Shown here piece by piece: positions 9,569-22,300 of a stretch of DNA of 64,000 nucleotides (the stretch's first letter is position 1; every line of letters starts with the position of its first letter). This DNA comes from Parachlorella kessleri (lineage: Eukaryota; Chlorophyta; Trebouxiophyceae; Chlorellales; Chlorellaceae), in the NCBI GenBank assembly GCA_001598975.1, contig BBXU01003035.1, positions 25,030 through 89,029 of the forward strand, in the 5' to 3' direction. The position numbers and the translations under genes are program-made. A model generated the notes under the pieces. That model was not told the origin of the DNA, made no database searches, and saw nothing but the letters and a program-made list of their open reading frames with translations.

Positions 9569-12500
9569 TCAAGCCGCCGTGCCTGCTGTCGTCTGTGCCG
9601 GGGCCGGCCCAGGTGCAAGCCCCTGCGCATCCAGGGAGCCTTCCATGTCTGACATGCCATTGGCCGCCTCCTCCTGGTGATACAGTCCTGGATGCTGCTG
9701 CCCCTCATCCTGGGCCAGTCCATAATCCTCGTCGTCAGGGTCATGAGGTGGTTGATGCAGGTGCTCCTCCAAGGCCTGCTCTGCCTCCTGCATGCCAGCG
9801 GCTAGCAATACACCACATATCAGGTTTCCACCAAGTTGCCCTCTCCTCGCCCAGAGACCTGTCCCGCCTTCAAGACACCAATTACGACAATGGCTGTACA
9901 CCGGTACGTGACGAGCATGGGGAAGTGGCGGGTTCATGTGTCCTCTTCTGCACTGCTTGTCTTAATGGGTTCTGCATGGCCCAGAGATGCAACAGGTGGG
10001 CAGCAGCATAATTGCAAGGGTGGAATGTCCCCTATATATCCTACATACAACTGATATATCCCAAATGATAGGCATATAGTTTTAGAGATCGTATTCGGCT
10101 GCCATCCCTTTCCCCAATGCTTAGGCGCTGCATGCCATGGCAGTACCACTCCCCCATGCGATACAGCAGCACAAGGGCGCCCTGCACTTAGATAACCCCC
10201 GCGCATGACTGCAGAACCCCATACAGCGGCGCGCTTGCCTGCATGCGCCACATGTCATAATATACGCCACGCTGAGCCATTAGCTCCTCATGTCGCCCCT
10301 CCTCCACCACTCCGCCCTCCGCCAGCACGTAAATACGGTCACAGCCCTGCGGTAGATGCGGTCGCACAACACATGTTACGCATTCCACCCAAACAAGGTT
10401 TATGACAAGGCTATGCCTTGTCACCGGCAAGTAGCACACCGGCTGGGAAGGCTCACAGGCTGCTGGCTCCGCTAATATAGTGCCAAGCCAGAATGGGGCC
10501 CTGCTGCACACCATGCATGCAATCCCTGCGCACATATCATGCTCCGAGTGCAGCAAGGCTCCGGCCAAGCCCGCCTGCCAGCCTGCCTGCAACCAAGCTG
10601 TCCTTGCTGGTTCCTTCCTGCCACGAACAACAGTGGTACGCCGCCTGCGCCAGAGAACTAACTAAGGCAGTAGGTCCCAAGCGCCACCAACCGCACAGAG
10701 CCGCTGTTTCCTACCTGGATGGTGGACAGGCGGTGTGCCACAAAGACGGAGGTGCGGCCCGCTGCCAGCGCCTGCAGGCTTCCCATGATGGACCGCTCAG
10801 TGGCGGAGTCCAGAGAGGAGGTCGCCTCGTCGCAGACCAGCAGTCGGGGCTCCCTGCGTAAGGCAAGCGCATGGCAAGATGTTTTGAGCTGACGTCTGTT
10901 TGTCAAGCTGTATGGCACAAGGCCAACCTTGGCTCACCCACCCCACCACCCAACAGTGCCGTGCCCTGCATCAGCTGTAGCCACTCATCTGCAGTAACCG
11001 GACATGCTTCTGCGGCCCTCCGTTGCCTGCCATTGTCTAGTACTAAATAACATGATACAATAACAATTCTACTCAGCATCAAATACCGGCCTGCTTCCTT
11101 ACTTCCTGCTCAAAGCGGTAAGATCGCTGGGGGCCCTTACCGCAGGAAGGCTCTAGCGATGGCCACCCGCTGCTTCTCTCCTCCACTGAGCTTCAGCCCC
11201 CGCTCTCCCACAACTGTCTGCCAACCTGCACGGGTGCACCAACCACTATGCCGCTTAGGGTAAGCAGCAAATATTGACACAAACCATCACACCATGACAC
11301 ACAGGAAATCTTAGCAAAGCCTCCTGCTTACCAAACACCCATGATATCACACCTACATCGGACGCATCATGGCAGCACTGCGCCTCCCAGAGCACAACCC
11401 CTACAGCAGACCACCCGATGCCTTTTTGCACGTCTTTGTTGGAAGAGGGCCCTGATGAAGCCACCTACTGGCAAGCTCAGGCAGCACCCCTCACTCACCC
11501 TGGGGCATGCGGGCGATGGCGGCATCCAGCTGCGCTGCTGTGGCCGCTGCCTGCACCTCCTCCATGCTTGCACCCAGCCGGCCGTAGGCAATGTTGTGGA
11601 GGATGGTGTCGTTGAACAGCACAGTGTCCTGCAAACGTCTGTGCTGGCCCCAGTTCGAAAGGAGTTTACCAGCAAAGCCCTGCCCCTTATCAGTCAGGCT
11701 ATGGGTGCCTGCTGCGTACCTATATGTTTGCAAGATTTATCTAGCTATCCTACACCATGCAATCGCGGCCCCACTCATATGCTTGGCCAGGGTCGGCAGC
11801 ATGCCACACTCGGTTCCGGAAATAAGGCTTCAAATACAGAATAAATTAAGGTTTGTTTGAAGGGCAGACTTGCCTGTGGAACCACCGCCACAGCGGAGCG
11901 AAGCGCATCCCTCCTCAAAGCGCGCACATCCCGGCCATTGAGCAGCACTTCCCCACTCTCTGCATCCCAAAGCCGCACCAGGAGCCGCAGGATGGTGCTC
12001 TTCCCGCTGCCACTGGGGCCTACACGAGCACAATAAGCAACAGTTGTGTGTAAGGCAGGATGGCAAAAAAGGAAAGATTCATGCAGATCCTCCACAGATC
12101 CTCCACAGATCCTCCACGACTCACGCCTCTAGTTGCACAGGTTGTTGGTGCAAGAGCACACAGCAGAGCTGCCGGCTTGGCGTCAAGCAGAGGCCCCCAT
12201 TGCCCTCACACCTTCCACACTTGCTGCCCACCTCCACTGCGGCACACAAGCAAGCCAGCAATACCAATGGAGCCCAAGATACGGCCCTGCCCCCTTCGCA
12301 CCTACGACAGCGATGCTCTCCCCTGGGTCTGCCCGGATGTTGACCCCTCGCAGCACATGCCGCCCTGACCCATAGCTGAAGTGAACATCCCGCAGCTCCA
12401 GCTGTAGCCCCCTGCCATTGTCGCTGGTACGGGCAGCCACCTTGTTGCTACCCTGCCAAACGCTCTGGCCGCGCCTTTGCCAGCTGGCTGGCTGCTGCGG

Positions 12501-15500
12501 CTGCTGCGGCTCGGTTGCACCAGCATGTGCACCATTGGTGGCATGGGTGGTCCCCACAGCCTTCAAGTTGCTATTACCGTGGCTGCCATTTGTGTGCTGT
12601 GGCCGAGAGGCTAGCTCCGCGTCTGAGCCATGGGCCCTGAATTGTGGGACACTCATAGCGGCAGCAGGGGTCGGCGGCAGGTCCTCGGTGCCGTCAGGCA
12701 GGCTTGAGTTAGTCTTGAGCAGGTTGAACAGGTCCTCCATGTCTACCAAGCTCTGCAGAAGGCAGGGGTTATGCAAGTATGCCAGGGTATCTAGTTACAC
12801 ATATAATACACAACGCATGAGCCTGACATAAAGCCGTCTGAACTGCAACTGCCTATACTAATGAAAGCCAGCGGGGAAGTATTAGACGCATCGTCAGTCA
12901 GCATATCGAGGAATTGAGTCTACCACCGCATAAATGTTGTAACATTCTAGACATGATGTGGCAGATGCACTTTATAAGCAGAATGCTCATCACCACAAGC
13001 TTCAATAGGCCAGCTTCATCCGTCATCACCTAACCCTGCGCTAATATAAGACCCCTGCACATCCACCACCGACCTGTCGCAGCTCCCGGTAGAACCAGCC
13101 CAGGAAGTTGAGTGGCGCCCAGAGCTGCAAAAGCATGCCCTGGATGAACACCTGCGGTGGAGTGCAGATGGGAGCAGGCACAGACTGTCAGACAAGCAGA
13201 GCCGCCACATTTCCCCACTGTTCTGCACAACAGTAATATTAAGGCGCCCCTGGCTACGCCCCACTGGGCGGTTGCACACCCCAGGAGAACAGCCGGCCTC
13301 ACCCAATGTCACCATATTGCGCAGCAAGCAGGTGGACTCAGCAGCCACAGGCAGATTGTACGCACCAGGTCACCGGGTGTCAGGCCGGTCCCCGCAGTCG
13401 TTGCCGCGACCAGCACCGCGGTCAGCCCCACTGCCAGCACCACAGCCTGGCCGGCATTGAGGGCGGCAGAGACACCCTCCAGCTTCACGGCAGCACCCTG
13501 CAGGCATCTTGGCACCGTGGCATCATGCCAATGCTGTGCACACAACTTCCCACATGGTGCCGCGGGACCCTGCCCCAGGTACTGAAAACCCACCAAGTAC
13601 AGCACAAACTTCCAAACCCTCATCCATGAGCACAGAATGACTTCACCAGGCTAGGAAGCCCCAGTACTGAGGAAACAAAGGTAACAAATAGAGAGAGACT
13701 GTTAATGGCAGCAGGGCAGCACACCGCAGGATATGACCAGCACCCACCTGGTATTGCCCCAGGCTCTGGTCGTACTGCCGCGCCTCCATGTCTTCGTTGC
13801 CAAACAGCCGCACAGTCTCAAAGTTGAGCAGCGCATCCACTGCCTTGGCTGTGATGGCGTTGTCCAGATCCTTCACGGAGCGCCGCGCTCGAGTGGCGGC
13901 CTGCAGGCACCCAGGGGGAGCAGGCCAGCCAGGGTGACACGACAGCTTCGACGGGGCTTCCACGGCCAAGAGGGTCTTGCGGTCTGTGTCGTTGTGATAC
14001 TTCCAATCACCTTCCAAAGCCCTTCATGTATCATGCAGGTCCCACTTTGCTGGCCGCGTCAGCTGTACAGGCCGCCCACCAACCAGCAGCCTAGCTATGG
14101 CAATGCCCCGGGGCCAGGTGACCCACAGCACGTACGGACCAAGCCTCCCACAACACACTCTACCACCAGAGCCAGCCTCCACCTCCACAACAATCAAAAC
14201 CAATGCAGCCCGCCTTACCTTGGTGAGAGCCACCGTCCAGGCAGCATATGCCCCAAACGTGGCCAGCACTGCCAGCGACACCCTTGGGTGGAAGGACCGC
14301 GCCAGGACAGCACACACTAGCGCCAGCTCCACGGCAGTGGGAACAAACGTGAAGATGATGGCGCGGAAGATCATGCTCACGCTGCGCGTGCCGCGCTCCA
14401 GCATGCGCGACAGGGCCCCTGCAAACCGCACCTAGGGAACACGTCACTCCTCCAGGCATTGCACAGACAGTGGTAGGTCCCCATGGCAAGCCTGCATAAA
14501 GTTGGGCCACAGGTCAGGGGCCGAGCTGCTGGGGGGCCCACCTGTCCTCCTGTTGAGATGGAACTGCAGGTCCAGGCCCAACACATGTGCCAGCGCATAA
14601 AACGACAGCCGCCGCCCTGCTGCCTGCACAAGCGCATGACACGCAGCCTGGCATTAAAGCACAGACCACCGCATGAGGCACTCTCATGCTGCTAGCTCAT
14701 ATGCCTGGGGCCACGACAGAGCAGAAAAGGCCGGCAGCACAAAAACTGCTTGCCTGGCTTGTGGGCAAGTCAAGCAGCACATGGGAAAGGCGGGTTACCT
14801 GAGCATGAGGATGCAATCACACGACGTGTACCTGTGACACGGGCGTAAAGGCGGGGTGCTGCAACTCCTTGGCCAAACCGCTCACTCCCCTGCATACCCC
14901 TGATACCACCAGCGCAGACACCGCGGCTTGGACCGCAACACCAGCCCCGTTGGAGCCGACAGCTGACAAGGCATCAACAGCCTGCAGGATGAGCACAACG
15001 GGAGTCTGAGCCATGCACCACCCTGAACCAACTTGAAAGAAAGTCTGTTGGCCTGGGATTAGGGCCTGCGCGTGCATACTGAAAGTACATGCCTGCAAAT
15101 GCACGCAGTGACCACAGGACAGGCCGATGGCCATGGCCTCCCTTGTGTTGTGTGCCCCCACCCACACACACACCACCACCCCCCATAAAAATATTAAGAC
15201 ACATACGCTGGAAGGGCACCTGGTGACTGCTACATGCTGCCCACCTGCTTGAAGTACATGGGCGCCATCAGGCCAGCGGACTTGGAGGCCAACAGCAGCA
15301 CCATTGCAACACCTGCATCGTGGGCATGAACACAATATCACACACTGTCCGGCGCAAACAACCCTGCCTGTGGTACTGGGCATAGCAAGGCAGAAGGCCC
15401 AGTGTGAAAGCCCAGTGTGAAAGCCCAGTGTGGACCATATATATCTTGACAGCACAGGAAGAAGTCTGATACTGCCTTACCGAGGCGCCAGTGCAGCTGC

Positions 15501-15907
15501 GGATCCCCCAGTGCCAGGCGCACCAGGTACGGCAGCACGTCCACCAGCCTGGCCGAGCGAGGTGGGGGCGGCAGCTGGGTGGGCGGAGTGTAGCTCGCCG
15601 GCTGCTCTGTGGCTGGTGGCAGGTCCACCACACCTGGAGGAGCGCCAGCTGCAAGTGCCGCCGCCGCTGCTGAAGCGCCTACTGCAACCTGCCGCGTCTT
15701 ATATGGCCGCCCCCGGCAGCTTCTGCGCTGCCAGTTCGAGGGATTGGCTGGAAGTCTGGCTTGTGCAGTTTCGCCTGCCCAAGGTCTAGCTGGACTTCCA
15801 GTCATATACACATTTGCTACGTATGGGTTTTTTTGCCTGGACGACGCTGCAATCCTCAGCCACATGCGAGGACGACATGCCGTGGGAGCTATTGCCGCTC
15901 CCAACAT
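9569..15907 (-). CDS. ABC half-transporter, ATM/HMT type (ABCB)
   Basis: Fifteen exons (15481-15907, 15245-15312, 14832-14981, 14542-14623, 14219-14418, 13748-13900, 13366-13497, 13074-13151, 12302-12752, 11874-12019, 11499-11628, 11141-11225, 10715-10853, 10239-10346, 9569-9787) join in frame to 855 aa. An Ala/Pro-rich N-terminus is followed by one membrane domain with ATM-family blocks: [35 protein letters not shown] and [13 protein letters not shown]. The nucleotide-binding domain has Walker [10 protein letters not shown] (581-589), LSGGE (685-689), Walker B LLVCDE and the H-loop VAHRLST. Known ATM/ABCB7 proteins export a glutathione-linked sulfur compound from mitochondria. A ~100-aa His/Asn/Gln-rich linker separates the two domains. 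The last two introns are less certain: a GC donor (CAG|GCAAGC at 10238) leads to an acidic tail exon. Without it the protein ends at 10188 with 799 aa. Another GC donor follows 11874. Confidence 0.88.
12084..12116. repeat. Triplicated 11-bp tandem repeat in an ABC transporter intron
   Basis: CAGATCCTCCA is present three times without change, between the exons starting at 12302 and ending at 12019. No function is suggested. Confidence 0.85.
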
Positions 15908-16271
15908 CTTTGTTTTATGCTATGGCTAAGAGCCCTGCCCCAAAGATCAACTGACGCTTCGGTTCACAGGTAGTTTAACGCAAAATGACCATGCATACGA
16001 TCACACAGCAGATTTTTGAACCCCTGTGCAGCCCACTAGCTAGGATCCTTCCTAGGCGCGTGATCCCAACAGCTGAAATCGGTGAAGCTCCGAGGCCCTC
16101 ACCACAGCACGCCTGCTGAGGCAGGGGTTTTCTTGCAATACACCCACCCCTCATCTCAAGAGCACAGCCTATCCCCACGTCCCTCATTGCTCGGCCAACT
16201 TGTCGCGTACGGCAGCTCCACCGGATTCCCAGGGTGCTCAGACGTTGTTCTTCAGCTCTGCGTGCGGTCAG
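15908..16271. promoter_or_regulatory. Shared 364-bp upstream region of the ABC transporter and TRXf
   Basis: The start codons at 15907 (-) and 16272 (+) diverge. Both promoters are inferred to lie here. No specific site is claimed. Confidence 0.45.
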
Positions 16272-17773
16272 ATGGCTAACCTCACCCTAATCCAGCTCAA
16301 CAAGTGCGTCTTCTCGGAACACCCTCCCAGCCTGTTCTGGCCAACCTATCGATATCGGTATTTATTCATCACGACGTTTGTGCCTGCAGGCCGCAGCAAA
16401 CCTTGAGGCAGTCATGGGCCCATGGCAGGAGACAGTCCTTGGTCGTGCACGCCTCTAAAGAGGCCCAGTTGAAGGAGATGCAGGTATTCAAACAGCAGGT
16501 TGCGCAGCAGCTACAGACGGCCCTGCACGCGCCCGCCCCAACCCGCGGTGAGTTTTGTCTTTGAGGCCTGACAGTGTTTGACATCTATATAGAAGCTGCT
16601 GTAAGGTTTAGGGCAAAGTTATTAGGTCCCTAAGTGTGGCCCTGCCGCCTATATCAAAGTATACTGCCTGTTGTGGCGGGGCTGGTTATGCCGCGTGCCT
16701 TAGCCCCAGCAAACTCCGTTTGAGCCGCTTGCTGCCGCTGCTGCAGGCCGCCCAGTGATGGCCGCCAGTGTGGAGGTGAGCGGCACGGAGGTGGCGGAGC
16801 TGCGGCTCATTGACCAGGAGTCGTTCTACCCAACTCTGGAGGCCGCGGGAGACAAGCTGGTTGTGGTGGACTTTTATACCGCCTGGTAAGATCTCACTGG
16901 CCCGCTGCTTGGGTGTTAAATCAAGATGAAGGTGAAGCTGAGGTATGAGAACGGTTCTAGAAGGGCATATGGCTTCCTGTATTGATCAGCTGGCACAATG
17001 TCAAGCTGCTGCTGGCACACTGTGACCTGGCCGCGCGTAAGCGTGGTGGTGGGCCGTTGCAGGTGCGGACCCTGCAAGATGATTTACCCTGAGCTGTGCG
17101 AGATGGCCAAAGAGTACGAGAAGGCTGGCGTCGAGATTGTGAAGTTTGAGTGCAACAAGGCCAACAAGGAGCTGGGGATGAAGGTGGGCAGACAGCCATG
17201 TTGGTGGAGTCTGGTGGATGATGCACTGACACTGCAAAGGCGAGGTAGCTGGAGGGCTTGGGAGTGGCGCTTATGACATGTCAACTAAGCTAGTCAGCTC
17301 AAAGTGGGAGGAGCCGCGCAGCAGAGGTTATTTTGCATACTCCCTGGCAGTTGCATGTCTTATGTAGGGCAGGGAGACCTTCATGCAAAACTAACTTCCT
17401 TCCTCATGGTGCTGCGTGCAGCTGGCCATTAAGGTGGCGCCTACGTTTCACCTATACAGGAGGGGTGAAAAGGTATGACGCCATGCAAACGGCTCTATCG
17501 CATTGCTCCTTGTCCACTCGCTGTGTGCCTGGCCCTCCGAGGAGTCTTTTTGCCGAGGCTGCATTTCCGTAGCTACTTGGACATCTCACCAAGGGCACGG
17601 CAACGGGCGACTGGACGGCCGGCGCACTGCTAGAACCCGGCTGGCGCAGGGATGAGCATTCATGACGCCACCACAGACTTTGCTGTCCTTTTCTGTGTTG
17701 GTGTATGCAGGTGGCGGAGATGACTGGCGCCAAGGTGGATAAGCTGCGCGAGCTGATTGAGGAGCACAAGTAG
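16272..17773 (+). CDS. TRXf: Chloroplast thioredoxin f
   Basis: Plastid thioredoxin; the f class is reduced by ferredoxin-thioredoxin reductase and activates Calvin-cycle enzymes. Six exons (16272-16303, 16390-16547, 16747-16885, 17063-17183, 17422-17472, 17711-17773) give 187 aa. The first exon is only 32 nt; it was chosen because exon 2 has no in-frame ATG and the splice phase fits. Residues 1-~65 are a likely transit peptide. The active site VVDFYTAWCGPCKMIYPEL (C111, C114) is split inside the Trp codon at the same place as in TRXx. The sequence KFECNKANKELG keeps the extra f-type cysteine outside the active site. VAPTFHLY is the cis-Pro loop, and VAEMTGAKVDKLRELIEEH is a typical f-type C-terminus. 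Confidence in the f class is good; confidence in the start exon is moderate. Confidence 0.88.
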
Positions 17774-18535
17774 ATGGGGCTGCATGGCAGTACCTTTTTA
17801 CTGCTGTCACGGCCTTTAAGGCGACCTTCTTTGTCAGCCGTGCTTGGGTATGCTGGCTAGGTAATGGTGAGAGGGTAAGGCGTTAATGCATTTGTGTGTG
17901 TTTTGTTTACCGAGCAGAAAACTTGTGCTGGCACTGTTTATTGCGGCCATGTGGCCGGTGGTTGAGGAGAAGAAAGTCACCCATGACCTTGTTATTTGTT
18001 TGTCACATCTGTTCGTCCACAGCTGATGTGGGGAGGTGCGGTCTCGCTCAAGGCCCTGCTTGGTTAATACTATCTTTGCAATTTTTGGCGCTATGGGATT
18101 TGCAGGGGAGGGCCGTGTCGGATTTTACCCTCTGTGCAAGTTTATGCAAGCAGGCATTTGCGCTGCATTTCAAACGCGTTCATGCAAGAACTGGGGAGGG
18201 GCTGACGCCATCTCCAGCGACGAAATGGACCAAGCAACCAAGTCCGCATTCTTTTTCCCTGAATCTGCGTCGCTGTCAGTTGACGCTACTGAGAGTGACA
18301 GGTGTGTGAGCCTGCTGATCATTGATCCATAGGGCTGCCCTGGCTGATGTTTGACCTGGCTGCTGGGTTTATTGGGCTGTCAGGCATGCACAGCAGGTTG
18401 CAGACACATTTGATCACATTTCGTAGGGGTCGCCTACCTGTTGTTCCACTAGACATTTCATTGGCGGCCTGATGACCAGTAATCTGTTATAGCCTGGCGA
18501 CGTTTGGGAGATTTGTCTGATCTTTCCTGTGCCTT

Positions 18536-18540
18536 TGTAA
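18536..18540 (+). terminator. Possible TGTAA poly(A) signal of TRXf
   Basis: TGTAA lies 763 bp after the TRXf stop. I saw no earlier one, so a long 3' UTR is implied. Confidence 0.3.
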
Positions 18541-18961
18541 TTGGGATTGATAACCGGTTGTTGGTATAGGCCTATGTACAATAGTGCTACATCTATTACA
18601 TATGGGTGTAATGCTGCTCAAGAGATTGTCAGGCGGCAAAGGATCTAGGTGAAGGGACCTCGGCACTACCAAAATTGTGAATTCGGTTGAAGTCTTGAAT
18701 GATATCAAGGAAGCACCAGCGTTCTTACGCATGCCGCCTTCCTGCTCCTGTCGTTACTCCCAGTTGCTCCCGAGCTGGCAATGAACGTTCGCAATACCTG
18801 CCACCCATACTAATGAATTTGCAAACCTAGGCAGAATCTGTCATTGACCTTCCTGGCCCTGTGCCTCTGCCAAGGAAGGTGATATCTCAACCCTCAACTC
18901 AGCTGCCACCTTCGCTTGGGGGCAACCCATCTTTCTAGTGTTCCAAGGGTGAATAGCGTCT

Positions 18962-18966
18962 TTACA
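18962..18966 (-). terminator. Possible TGTAA poly(A) signal of calredoxin
   Basis: Read on the minus strand this is TGTAA, 415 bp after the calredoxin stop. Assigned by position. Confidence 0.35.
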
Positions 18967-19381
18967 GTGGGAGGAGCAAACCAAGGGACAGTCAATGCAA
19001 CCTTCGGCATGTGCTTAGAACAGTCTCACCTATTTGCATATACTCTCAGCAAGGTGGAGCGAAGGGTGTATACAAGCCTAGCAAGTACAATTGAACATGC
19101 GATGATAATTCATTCCACGTTGCACACCCAGCACCCCCAGCACCCACAATGCCCTGTACTACTTGGAGGATAAGAAAGCGGCAGTTTCAACAGCAGCTAG
19201 CCCACCATCAGCTACTTACTGGACACACGTACACGTACACCACTGTAATCAGCAACGACAGGCCCAAAGAAAGTGCCACGGTCACTTCGTGAATATGGGT
19301 TTTCTACGCCACAAGTACCACAAGACCTTGGAAGTGCCACTACCCACCAACAATAGGTCGACCGCATGCTGCACCAGCACA

Positions 19382-22300
19382 CTAGTCCTCAATCAAATCC
19401 CCAGAGGGGAAATACCGTGCAAAAAGCAGCTCTGAGGGCGCCTGTCCAGGCTGCAACATCATGCGCAGGTTGTACTCAAGCCGCGACTCGTTGGCGCCAT
19501 GGCATTGCCCCAGCAGCTTCCCTGCGGCCAGAGGGTTGCCAAGGTCAGAAAGCTGAGACCCATGTTGTTCGCTTCTTCCCTGCTTCTGCTTGCTTAATGA
19601 TGTACCTGGCACCCGCCACGCTGCTGTCTGACCCCTTGATGTCATGGGCATTTGTCCAAAGTTGAGAACCAATCAAATTCCACCCCAAGCGGCAAAGCGC
19701 ATACTGTGCACGCTGTGCATTTAGGTCTCCACAGGGCTGGCATGCATGACTTCCAGGGACCGTTCTGCGCTGCCACGCAGTTGCAGCTAGCTGCCCCAAG
19801 CCGTTCGGCTGGGAGCTTACTGTCGCGGAAGAAGAAGAAAGTGGGGGTGGTGCGGCACTTGAGCTTGTCCTTGAAGACGTGCTTGGTAGAGTCATTGCTG
19901 TTCCCATATAGCTTCAGGAACACCACATCGTCAGCATAGTACTCGGCTGCTTTCTGCAACCAATGGGAGGAGAGGACCTTGGGATGTTCGCAAGTGCCTG
20001 CTGTTAGGGCTACTGGTACCCACCCTCGAGGTGATAGTTGCCTTGCAGGCAGCCCAGAGCTGCCCTGATGCTGGCCACTGCTTGACAGGCACACCCATAG
20101 AATAGTTTATAAGACTTCAAATGCCACCACAGCTCTTCCACCCCACTCGTACATTACAGGCTGCCTACAAACCCAGGCACAGCCCGGCTCAAAACAGCGT
20201 GATTCCCACCTCGTAGGAAGGCTGGAAGCGCTTGCATGGGCGGCACCAGGTCAGCGAGCACATGAGCACCACCAGCTTGCCCGGGCAGGCGGCCAGCACC
20301 CGCGACAGCTCCTCCTCACCAAAAATCATGGTCACCTCGCCGGGGTGCGCCTCGCAGGGCTGCATTGGCGAGTAAGAAAGGGAGAGGCAGGGCAGAGTCA
20401 GGGGTGAAACAGGCGGGCAGTCCAAAGGATGCAGCTGCAGCACCCAGGAGGGCGCAGGAGATCATGTGCACAAGCAACCTTCAGGCACACTAGTGTAGTG
20501 TCTCAGAAAGACCTGTCATTAGGATTGCACAAGCCCATGGTGCTGTACAGTCTAGCACCCCACCACTAGCAGGCGCGCCGGGACAAATGCTTCGCGCTGA
20601 GTCAGACTCCGCAAACACCCTGGCCACCCTTGATCACCTCCGATGGCGGCGAACTTGGCTCCACCGTTGCCGCGCTGGCTGCTGCGGCCGCCTCCTGCAC
20701 CTCGGCTGCCTGCAGCTTGATGTAGTCCAGGACCTCTCGAAGGTCCAGCAGCTCGTCCTTGAACATGCGCAGGAACTCGGGGAAGTCGATGGTGCCTGCA
20801 GCTTGGGGGCCATGGTCAGTGGGTACTGTGTGCTGGTCCTAGAGGTTTAAAAGGTCCTACAACTGGCGGGGCATGGTTGAAACAAGGGTGGCAACCATGG
20901 TAACGCTATTGGTGAGCCCCGCAGCCTTGGGTCTACCTGGGTTGGCAACCATGGGGAAGGCCCACCATGGGAAGGCCGCACATAAACTTGCATAGTGGCA
21001 GTCCGCCGCTGGTCCTGCCATCCATGTGCCCGTCTTGTCGCTGACTAACATTGGGCGCTACAGAGGACAGACCATGCCTGACCTGAATCATCGATGTCAT
21101 ACTTGTCGAACAGCGCCACCAGCCGCTCGTAGGAGATGGGATTGCCCAGCCGCTTAAACAGGTGGAACAGCTCCGTGGCTCCCACACACCCGTTGCCGCC
21201 CTCGTCAGCGCTCCTGCACGGTGTCAAGATCCACCCACGTAAGGGTGTGGCGAAGCCCAAGGAAGGGACATTTGCCTTGTGCGAGGTGGTAAGACCCAAC
21301 CACCCTAGGGTGTGGAAAGTCCAGGGAAGGGAATCCTGGGCAGACTTGTTGGACACCCTACTGTGTAACCTACCATTGGACCTACCTGCCTCCTCTTGAC
21401 AGTGGAGCACTGGCGGTAGGCACAAGCTGCCGCCTCCACCTCTGGATTCATGCGTCACTTGGTGCCACCAGTCTATAGCCCTGGAGGTGTCCCCATGACG
21501 GCTTGCCCTCCAATTCAAACTATCGCAACGGAAGCGCCTCTGGCACCTGCCTGAAAGCCTGCTGGTACTCCTCCAGCTTGCCCTCCAACAGGATGTTGTC
21601 CAGGGCCATGGCCACAAACTCCTCAAAGCTGCACCGGGAGGGGAGGTGCCATGTTCACATTGATGCTCTCGGGTAGGCATGGAGGTGGGAGAGTGTGGCA
21701 GCAGGGTCATTACCTTGATCCATTCCCCAGCAGATGCGCAGAGCAGTGGGATGGATGATGCTGCCTGTCCAAGCGCGCCCAAGTGATGACCACTACCAGG
21801 CAGGCAGCTGTCTGCTGTACCTATGGTGGGTAGGACTTGCAGCCACACCTGATGACTCCATCTTTGTTGATGTCATACTGCTGGTAGATGTGTTCCACAT
21901 CCTCCTCCGTCAGCCAGTCCTGCGGCTTGGCAAATTGCATGTAATGGCTTGTTGACGGGGCAGCATGGCAAGTTTGGTTTGCCGATATATAAGAATAACA
22001 CATGAACACAGGTATAAGCACGGCAAATATAGCCACATTCTCCAATGCATGACTGGGTGTAAGGTCAGCTATTCCCACCAGCACAAGTGCATGACAGGCT
22101 CAACCGCTCCCACCATAAGGCAATCCTAACCCTCACAGCGGGCACAGCGGGGGGCCAGCAAACGACAAGGAATGGTATTGTTACTGATGCGCTACAGGGA
22201 GTGTAGAAGGATGGCGTCAGCCTACTGCAGCAAGCCCACGCACCAAGTGCACGGCCTCCTGCCCATCCCCAACGCGCTCCAGCAGGCCCCTCAGCTCCTG

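Larger units (their letters stand above)
17774..19381. other. Long convergent intergenic region (1.6 kb)
   Basis: It lies between the TRXf and calredoxin stops. Open frames exist near 18036-18332, but I recognise none and find no supporting splice pattern. The stretch contains TGTAA at 18536-18540 (+, probable TRXf signal) and at 18962-18966 on the minus strand (probable calredoxin signal). Confidence 0.5.

Noticed and set aside
21045..21848. 267-codon minus-strand open frame in calredoxin
   Set aside because: It runs through calredoxin exons and introns. The true exons are fixed by EF-hand loops and splice phase.
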